From contig JAGTTD010000014.1 in NCBI GenBank assembly GCA_018398585.1, positions 20,521,387 through 20,585,386 of the forward strand: 64,000 nucleotides of DNA. Reading direction: 5' to 3'. A program made the position numbers and the translations under genes. Position 1 is the first letter of the stretch. Each line of letters starts with the position of its first letter. Positions 57,483 to 64,000 of this stretch are shown here, in pieces. Source of the stretch: Simmondsia chinensis. Lineage: Eukaryota; Streptophyta; Magnoliopsida; Caryophyllales; Simmondsiaceae. The notes below the pieces were generated by a model, which was given only the letters and a program-made list of their open reading frames with translations, searched no databases and was not told where the DNA came from.

Positions 57483-60400
57483 TTGATGTCTGCTAGAGGA
57501 GTTAGCCAAGTTATGCAGCCCGATAGTGATGAACTTAAAGCCGATGAAGATAGTTCGAATCAGGAGTCACCAGAGGAAGTTATTGATGATGAAATTGAGA
57601 TCTCCATGAAAGTGCTGACTAGAAATGGAGCTCATAACACTATTAGAATCAAAGGGAAAGCTTGCAAGAGATCAATTGTTATCCTAATTGAAAGCAGAAG
57701 TACTCATAGCTTTGTTGATCCTAAAGTGGTGAAGAAAGTGGAACATGAGGTGATCAAGACTCATCCCATGGCAGTGATAGTGGCAGATGGAAACCCCATC
57801 ATTACTCAGAACAAATGTCAAGCATTTCAATGGTCTATGTAGGAGCATCAATTCACTTACGATTTCAGAATCCTTCCTTTGGGTGGATGTGATATGGTAC
57901 TTGGAGTTGACTGGATGAGGGCGTTCAGTATAGTGCTCTTCGACTTTGCAAAGCTAACTGTGTCTTTTGAGATTCATGGATCTAAAGTTACCTTGCAAGG
58001 CATGGCAAATCAAGCACAGTTGTAATTGATTAAAGGTAAGAGTTTACAAGGTGGAATTAGAAAGAGTGCTGATTGGTGGATAGGTCAATTACTTGCAATC
58101 TCCCCAACTGAATTGGCAGCTATTCCTCAACCTGAAGTGCAAGAACTGATTGAAGAGGTCGAAGATATATTCGAGTAGCCCAAGACTTTACCTCCTCAGA
58201 GGAATCCTGTTCATGCTATCCCTCTCAAGTCAAATGCCGAAACAGTAAAGTTGAGGCCACACAAATATCCACATGCTTAGAAGACTAAGATTGAAAAATA
58301 AGTGGAAGAACTGCTCAAGACATGCCTCATTTGTCCAAGTCACAGTCCTTTTGCCTCCCCTATTATATTGGTGAAGAAGAAGGATGGATCAGCTAGGATG
58401 TGCATTGATTACAGGCAACTCAATTTGTTGACAGTGAAGGATAATTTCCCTATCCCAGATATTAATGACTTGTTAGATGAGTTGTATGGGGCATACTTCT
58501 TCACTAAGCTTGATTTGAGGCAGGGATATCGTCAAATTAGAGTTCTTGAGTAAGACATATACAAGACAACCTTTCAAGCTCATCATGGACATTTCGAGTT
58601 TGTGGTTATGCTTTTTGGCTTAACCAATGCTCCAGTTACCTTTCACGCTGCCATGAATGATATCTTCAAGCCATTCTTGGAAGATTTGTGCTAATCTTCT
58701 TTGATTACATTCTTATTTATAGTCCTACTTTTGAAGAACATCTCAACCATTTGAGGGAAGTGTTTTTGACAATGTGCAATCACAAGTTCAATGCAAAATT
58801 GGCTAAATGCCCATTTGTGCAGACACAATTAGAGTATTTAGGCCATGTGATCTCACATAAGGGAGTCTGAACAGATCCTTCCAAGATTCAAGCCATAAAG
58901 GAATGGCCCATTCATGTGACACTGAAGCAGTTGAGGGGTTTCTTGGGTCATACTGGATACTAGAGCAAATTCATTGCTGGATTTGGTTCTATTGCCAAGC
59001 CCCGAACAAAATTACTTAAGAATGATGCTTTTAAGTGGTCAGAATAGGCTCAGGTATCATTTGTGGCTCTTAAGTCAGCAATGTGTGCCGTTCCAATACT
59101 AGCAGTGCTTAACTTTGCGGAAGAGTTTGTTCTTGAGACAGATGCTAGTGGATCGGGCATTGGTGTAGTCTTATCACATAATGGAAGACCAATTGCTTAC
59201 CTCAGTCAGGCTTTAAGTCCCAAGCATCAAGCAATGTCGACTTATGAGAAAGAATACCTGGCAATTCTTTTAACTGTTGAAAAATGGAGACATCATTTGG
59301 GTGGGCATAGGTTTGTCATCAAGATAGATCACTAGAGTTTAAATCACCTTCTAGGGTAGAAAATTGTTACACGAATCCAGAAGAAAGGATTTATGAAAAT
59401 GCTGGGTCTGGATTATGTCATAGAATATTGAAAAGGAAAGGAGAACATGTCTGCTGATGCATTATCTCACAGATTTGAGGATTGTGAGCGAGGATTTTAT
59501 GGGGTCATATCCCTTGTTCTTCCACCTTGGTTAGAAGAGGTGTACAAATCTTATGAAGGTGATTCTTTTGCTCAGGAATGCATAATAGCTTTCAGTGTAA
59601 AGAAGTCAGACATTGTGGCTGCAAATGCTAAGGTTTCAGTAACAAAAGGAATCATCCGCTTGAAAGGAAAGCTGTACATAGACTCTACTACTGATTTGAG
59701 GGATCAGATTGTTAGTGCTTCCCATGACTCTGCTTCGGGAGTTCATTCAGGGGTTGAGGGCACTTATCAAAGAATCAAAGCTTATTTTAGTTGGCCGGGA
59801 TTGAAGAAGACAATATCTGAATTTGTTTGTGCTTGTGAAGTCTGCCAACAAACTAAGCTCGGAGATCATAGGTATCATGGTCTTCTATAACCTCTTCCTG
59901 TGCCTGAAGGAGCTTGAATGAATATAAGTATGGATTTCATAGAGAGATTACCCAAGTCAGAAGGCAAGGAGGTGATTTGGGTAGTGGTTGATCGCTTCAC
60001 TAAATATAGTCACTTCATTTCTTTGATCCGTCCCATTACAGCTAAGAAATTGGCGAAATGTTTCTTGGATAACATCTATAAATTACATGGATCACCTCAA
60101 TCCATTGTATCAGATCGTGATAGGATTTTCACTAGCCATTTTTGGAAGGAATTATTCGACATATTGGGAACAACTTTGGCTCTTACTTCATCCTCCCATC
60201 CTCAAACAAATGGACAAACTAAAAGAGTCAATCAATTCATCAAACAATACCTCAGAAGATGGTGTTCACTCATCTAAAGAAGTGGAACAGATGGCTTTCT
60301 GTAGCTGAGTTCTGGTTCAATACTCATGCTCATGCTTCCCTGGGAATGACTCCTTTCAAAGCTCTTTATGGCTACGATCCTCCCACTCCATTTATGCTAC

Positions 60401-60960
60401 AAAATGTCAAGTCGTCAGAGCTCCAAGCTTCTGATTTGGTGCAGCAAAGGAGGCAATTGATACAAATACTCAAAGCCAATCTTCATCAAGCACAAGCTAG
60501 AATGAAGTTGTATGCTAACAAGAGATGTGTGACCAAGAATTTTGAAGTTGGAGACATGTTTTATCTCAAACTTCAACCCTATAGACAGTCTATCATGGTT
60601 GTCAGGAGAAATACCAAGCTAAGTGCTCGATTCTTTGGTCCATACAAAATTGTGGAGAAGATTGGTAAAGTGGCATATAGGCTTGATTTACCTCCTAACT
60701 CATACATTCACCCAATCTTCCATGTATCCTTGTTGAACAAGCAAGTGAAGAAGGGCTGCAAAAGCATAAAGGAGGCACCTGAAGTTGGTTCCAAAGGGGC
60801 TCTGTTGCTATAACCTGTTGCTATCAAAGCTTCTCAGGGCCTTAAGGTTGCAGATAGAACAGTGCGAGAAGTGTTAGTGCAACGGACTAACTTGGACAAG
60901 CAATTTACAACTTGGGAAGAGCTTAATTTTCTAACGAGTCAATTTCCTACCTTCCATTAT
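57483..60960 (+). pseudogene. F pol: protease, RT, RNase H, integrase, chromodomain
   Basis: Protease 57483-57842: the active site reads LIESRSTHSFVD where relatives have LIDSGSTHSFVD, so Asp and Gly are lost. RT 58302-58870: [20 protein letters not shown], then the active site FFDYILIYSP (second Asp lost). RNase H 59063-59335 (LETDASGSGIGVVLSHNG). Integrase 59447-60277: CEVCQQTK, MDFIERLPKSEGKEVIWVV, VSDRDRIF, QTNGQTKRVNQ (catalytic Glu replaced by Lys). C-terminal barrel 60259-60813 (GPYKIVEKIGKVAYRLDLP); chromodomain near 60865-60950 (VLVQRTNLDKQFTTWEEL, with Arg where Trp is usual). About ten stops at Gln, Arg or Trp positions, for example at 58176, 58278, 58299, 59045, 59333, 59357 and 59888. 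Confidence 0.92.
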
Positions 60961-60980
60961 TAAGGACAAGAACGTTTTCA

Positions 60981-60992
60981 AGTGGAGGGGAA
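60981..60992 (+). promoter_or_regulatory. F polypurine tract
   Basis: AGTGGAGGGGAA immediately before the 3' LTR. Confidence 0.88.
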
Positions 60993-61376
60993 TGTTATGA
61001 TCCATAATTTTAATTCTTGTATTCCTTGTGTGTAGTTGCTTGTATTTTTTAGTGTTGTAGTCATTTTTGGTGTTTTGGTGCCAAGTAGCTGCAAATAGCG
61101 GGTAAGCCGATTAACTAAAGTCAAGAGGGGTCCATTATGGCGGCTGAGCTTGTCTTAAGTCGGTTAAGCTTGGCTTGATGCATTGTATCTAGAAGTTTAT
61201 AAATAGCTTGCTCAAGTGTAAGAAAGAGGCATTCGATGAAAGTACATAATATCTTTACAGATATTTCTGTCTAATTCTCATCTACTACTCTAACCTCTCA
61301 TCTAATTTTCAATTCTTTTCTCACCTAATCTCTCTCTTCCACATGCTAACTTCAATCTTTGAATTGAAGCTTGACA
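60993..61376 (+). mobile_element. F 3' LTR
   Basis: TGTTATGATCC to GAAGCTTGACA, 384 bases, the same length as the 5' copy and similar throughout. Confidence 0.93.
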
Positions 61377-61381
61377 GAGTG

Positions 61382-62648
61382 CTGCCACTGCCAATCAAGA
61401 TCAAGAGTGGCTTGTGGCTAGCTTCACCTTTGATTCTTATGGTATTATGCGAGCCATTATTAGTTAGGGCCTTAACTGAAATTTCCATCTCATTCTCCTC
61501 AGATTCCACCTCTTGTTCCTCCTCCACATAATCATTGTACTCTTTTTCTTCCTCTTGACCATCTGAAACTTCATCAGCCTCAGCTCAAGAAACAGACATA
61601 AGAAGCTTAGGATTGCATTTTATGTCCAAATAAATATCGCTGATTGCACTTGAAGCATAACCTCTAAGCCTTTTTTCTCCTCGAAACTTAAGGACCTAGA
61701 TGCACTCTTATTGTTAATTTGAACTGATGAACCTACCGGGCCACTCTTGCTCTTCGGAGCATCATAACTTGTAAGAACCATAGCCTCGTACAACTTGGCT
61801 TTAGAATAAGCCTGGGACAAGGTCAAAAGACTGATTACTTTAACTAAGTTTTTAATCCTTGGCTTGAGACCACTGATGAAACTAGAGACACGGTATGCCT
61901 CACTACCTGAGGGTTCAAAAACATCATTCTTGCTCTTAAGTTCTCGAATTGAGTCATATACTCTCTTACTGAAGTTGTTTGAGTTACTTTATTGAAATTA
62001 ACCACTGCAACCCCCGGATCCTCATCACCAAACCTCTCACAGAATTCATCAACAAATTCAAGCCAGGTGATATTAGGATTATTAAGAAGAAAGCTATGGA
62101 ACCATACCTCATGCTCTCCTTGTAAATGCACCACTGCTAACTCCACTTTCTCATCCTCCAACACATGATAAAAGTGAAAAAACCTCTCACACTTTCTAAT
62201 CTAAAGATTGCGGATGTGATCGATTAAATGTATCAATTTCAACCATTGGCTGCCTGTAACCATAGTTCCTGACCATAGCTACACCTTTAGAATTCCCCAT
62301 AGAACCTCGAGGATACAACAGATCAGGAGGCCTACTCTGATGGCTTGTAGGTGACAGTATTCCAGCTCCGGGAGGAATCACTTAGCGATCAACTTGCTCT
62401 TGCAAACCTGCCAACTGTTGTTATATTTGCTGTTGTGAATGAGTCATATTTCGAAATGGATCACCAACTGACTATAATAATTCCTAGATCTACTAGTTCA
62501 TTTGAGCCATACGATAATCTAAACTTGAATTCGCAGCCGCAGTAGCACCAGTACTAGCTCCAACATTAGCAGCAGCTCCAACTGTAGCTCCAGTAGTAAC
62601 TCCAGCATAAGTAGCAGCCTTAGCTCTAGACGTAACTCCTCCAACCAT
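61382..62648 (-). pseudogene. E gag and protease start
   Basis: Starts at the ATG near 62648 (MVGGVTSRAKAA, then an Ala/Gly/Thr-rich stretch that ends in a stop). The capsid-like core lies in 61844-62164 (LQGEHEVWFHSFLLNNP, YMTQFENLRARM), then 61620-61826 (LSQAYSKAKLYEAMVLTS). An acidic linker and the protease start (GSHNTIRIKGE, LILIGSGSTLS; Asp of DSG replaced by Gly) are in 61321-61527. The protease is cut by F at 61381. No clear zinc knuckle remains near 61620-61670. Confidence 0.85.
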
Positions 62649-62769
62649 TGCTAAAGATTTCTTGCATCTTGCAAGATCTAATCAAACAATAAAAGTAAGC
62701 AACGCAAGCTCTGAGATGCAAATCAACTCTCCGAATGCAAATGCCGCAAGATAATGCTTAATTCATTAA

Positions 62770-62781
62770 GCTCTAATACCA
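62770..62781 (-). promoter_or_regulatory. E primer binding site
   Basis: Reverse strand reads TGGTATTAGAGC, one transition from the initiator-Met complement, next to the 5' LTR. Confidence 0.88.
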
Positions 62782-62782
62782 A

Positions 62783-63122
62783 TGTAATGATTCCAGATCA
62801 ACCTTGAATCATAACCTAGGATAGAAGAAGAATTTGAGTTGAGAAGTAAAGAAATTGAGAGAAAAAGTAGAGAGAATCGAGATTGAGGAAGAAGAATCAA
62901 GTTGTATTCATTCGGTTCATCTAATTACATGGACAATCCAAACATTTATACTCCAATGCTAACTAAGTTGGTGGGGCTAAAATATATAGCAAACCAAAGA
63001 TAACTAACTTAACTACCTTTGACCGAGAACAATTCCCTTCTAGGCTTTCTCGCCACTGCCTCATTCAAATATTTACAAGAATTGCCACTACTTACAACCC
63101 TCTGTAATTCCAAATCATGACA
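62783..63122 (-). mobile_element. E 5' LTR (right)
   Basis: TGTAATGATTCC to AATCATGACA, 340 bases, homologous to 52012-52343 with more differences than in the other LTR pairs. Confidence 0.88.
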
Positions 63123-63390
63123 AACAAATGGGTCAAACCTGGGTATTTTAACTTAGGAAATACAGTTTGGAAAGTGGTTGGCCAGAATGATCATGTCTTC
63201 AGGAAATGGTCCCCCAAACTTAGAAGCCCTAGTTGGAGTCATCGAGGTGTTTGGAGGCAATGCTTACTTACTCTAAGATCTAGATGAAAGAACTCACCCG
63301 AGGGTATTAACGAAAGGTTCCTGAAGAATTATGTGCCATCAATTTGGGATTTTAACAAGGAGATCCTTAAGTATACATTTCCTAAAATAT
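63123..63390 (+). pseudogene. Tat-like pol C-terminal tail (X3)
   Basis: Continues the element cut at 52011: NKWVKPGYFNLGNTVWKVVG, FRKWSPKL, then in another frame HPRV and NYVPSIWDFNKEI. This is the usual end of the integrase in Tat-type elements (a K..SF..GDLVWK...GKWSP segment). It places the 3' end of the same host element here. Confidence 0.75.
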
Positions 63391-63789
63391 GGGATTAGTT
63401 TCATTATCAATGTCTGGAGGATCAACTCCATGATCCTTAGGATACGGAAACAAAGAAAAAGAAAAACGGAACCACCAATTTAAAAAATGTATTGTACAAA
63501 AATGAGTTTTTCACTAATATTGCCAAAGAGTACATGGCTTAAATAACAAGTAATGCAAGAAAGTAACTTATATGGCCAAAAAACTCTTCACAAAAGAAAG
63601 ACAAAAAAAAAAAAAAAAAAAAAAAAAAAAGAAGAGTGAAAGAGTTGAGTCCTAATCCTCACTAAGGATTCTATTATAAAAGACAACTGCCTGGTTGCAT
63701 TACTCAGCTCATGGTCAATTCTTTGGGCCTTCATTGTAGCTTCTTCGAGCCTTCCAACCATAATACCTTGAGAGGAATGTTGTTGTCTC
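63391..63789. other. unassigned sequence, probably Tat 3' non-coding region
   Basis: About 400 bases with no supported gene. It includes a run of 28 A at 63603-63630. A reverse-strand stretch (63588-63791) is open but has no recognised domain. Confidence 0.5.
63603..63630. repeat. A28 homopolymer
   Basis: An uninterrupted run of 28 A. It could be a retroposed poly(A) tail or simple slippage; no target duplication or SINE-like sequence is evident next to it. Confidence 0.9.
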
Positions 63790-64000
63790 ACAATTACACC
63801 TCTTGGATACTTGATTGATCAATCCGCAAGTTGGAGAGATACAGTGGTAGGCTTCACTTCTCCTAACCCAAGCTTCCTGAAAACAGAGAGAGGCATTAAA
63901 TTTATACTTGCACCTAAATCACATAAAACTTTATCAAAAACTAATAGAGCCAATGGTGCAAGGTATCGTAAAACTCCCTGGATCTTTTAACTTGGGAGGC
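63790..64000 (-). pseudogene. Athila-like Ty3/gypsy protease fragment, cut by window edge
   Basis: The reverse strand reads, from the window edge, GSFTIPCTIGSISFDKVLCD, then LGASINLMPLSVFRKLGLGE and KPTTVSLQLAD, a stop, SIKYPRGVI. The D-L-G-A-S-I-N-L-M-P motif and SIKYPRG are typical of the protease region of Athila-type elements. Homology fades near 63790 next to the Tat-like end, so the element is probably truncated here and continues to the right of the window. Confidence 0.75.

Larger units (their letters stand above)
55626..61381 (+). mobile_element. F: chromovirus (Ty3/gypsy), full length, inside E
   Basis: LTRs at 55631-56014 and 60993-61376, both 384 bases; flanks GAGTA and GAGTG. 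Perfect primer site and polypurine tract, plus orientation, 5.75 kb. It is inserted in the protease active-site segment of E (GSGST on one side, HSFVDPK on the other). Protein sequence is close to E1 and El3. It is the deepest insertion on this side of the window (F in E in X3). Confidence 0.95.
52007..63127 (-). mobile_element. E: chromovirus (Ty3/gypsy) containing element F
   Basis: LTRs at 52012-52343 and 62783-63122; flanks AACAT and AACAA (4 of 5). Primer site at the right, purine tract at the left, so minus orientation. Without F the element is about 5.4 kb. It splits the pol tail of the Tat-like element (KAYNK-type segment, continuing at 63123). F sits in its protease. Confidence 0.9.

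Noticed and set aside
57483..60960. Stop-codon reassignment (TAG/TAA read as Gln)
   Set aside because: Stops at Gln codons recur, but intact Gln codons are also frequent, TGA occurs at Arg and Trp codons, active-site residues are mutated and frameshifts are present. This is ordinary decay.

Overview
The window is plant nuclear DNA made almost entirely of LTR retrotransposons, most of them inserted into one another. I found no host protein gene, rRNA, tRNA or CRISPR array. The plant assignment rests on the families present: a Ty1/copia element of SIRE/Maximus type, Ty3/gypsy chromoviruses with a C-terminal chromodomain, a Tat-type Ty3/gypsy element, and the edge of an Athila-like element. It fits a repeat-rich, heterochromatic interval. 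Every polyprotein carries stops or frameshifts, and many stops replace conserved Gln, Arg or Trp codons, as expected from cytosine deamination in silenced DNA.

Layout. 1-4749: 3' half of a plus-strand copia element (integrase, RT, RNase H, long non-coding 3' region, polypurine tract, 3' LTR). 4750-5371: two LTR relics in opposite orientation. 5372-8290: minus-strand gag-side fragment of a Tat-like element (X1). From about 8305 a plus-strand Tat-like element (X2/X3) starts with its LTR, and its pieces recur to about 63.4 kb: LTR 8305-8711 and 11983-12391; gag 12620-14461 and 20187-21037; gag end and protease 42069-42241 and 43111-44003; protease to RT 47188-48147; RT, both RNase H domains and integrase 49260-52011; pol tail 63123-63390.

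The insertions separating these pieces are: D (8712-11982, a 5'-truncated LTR element with a long non-gag-pol coding stretch); E1 (14462-20181, chromovirus); C (a 1.9-kb LTR starting at 21038 plus a stub), itself hit by chromoviruses El2 (21406-27344), El3 (28980-34772) and El4 (34780-42016, which contains a 1.77-kb solo LTR); a Tat-type solo LTR (42242-43110); El5 (44004-47182, gag-only, non-autonomous); M (48147-49260, a DNA-transposon-like unit with inverted arrays of short repeats); and E (52012-63122, chromovirus) carrying chromovirus F (55631-61376) inside its protease. The right edge (63790-64000) holds a minus-strand Athila-like protease.

Within each chromovirus the parts follow the usual order: LTR promoter, initiator-Met primer site (TGGTATCAGAGC), gag with zinc knuckle, aspartic protease, RT, RNase H, integrase, chromodomain, polypurine tract, LTR. 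El3 is the best preserved. El5 and D look like non-autonomous elements that would need proteins from relatives. The most unusual signals are a hairpin at the U5 end of the LTR, next to the primer site, in almost every chromovirus-like family although its sequence differs between families; the D coding stretch; the gag-only El5; and the repeat-armed M element.
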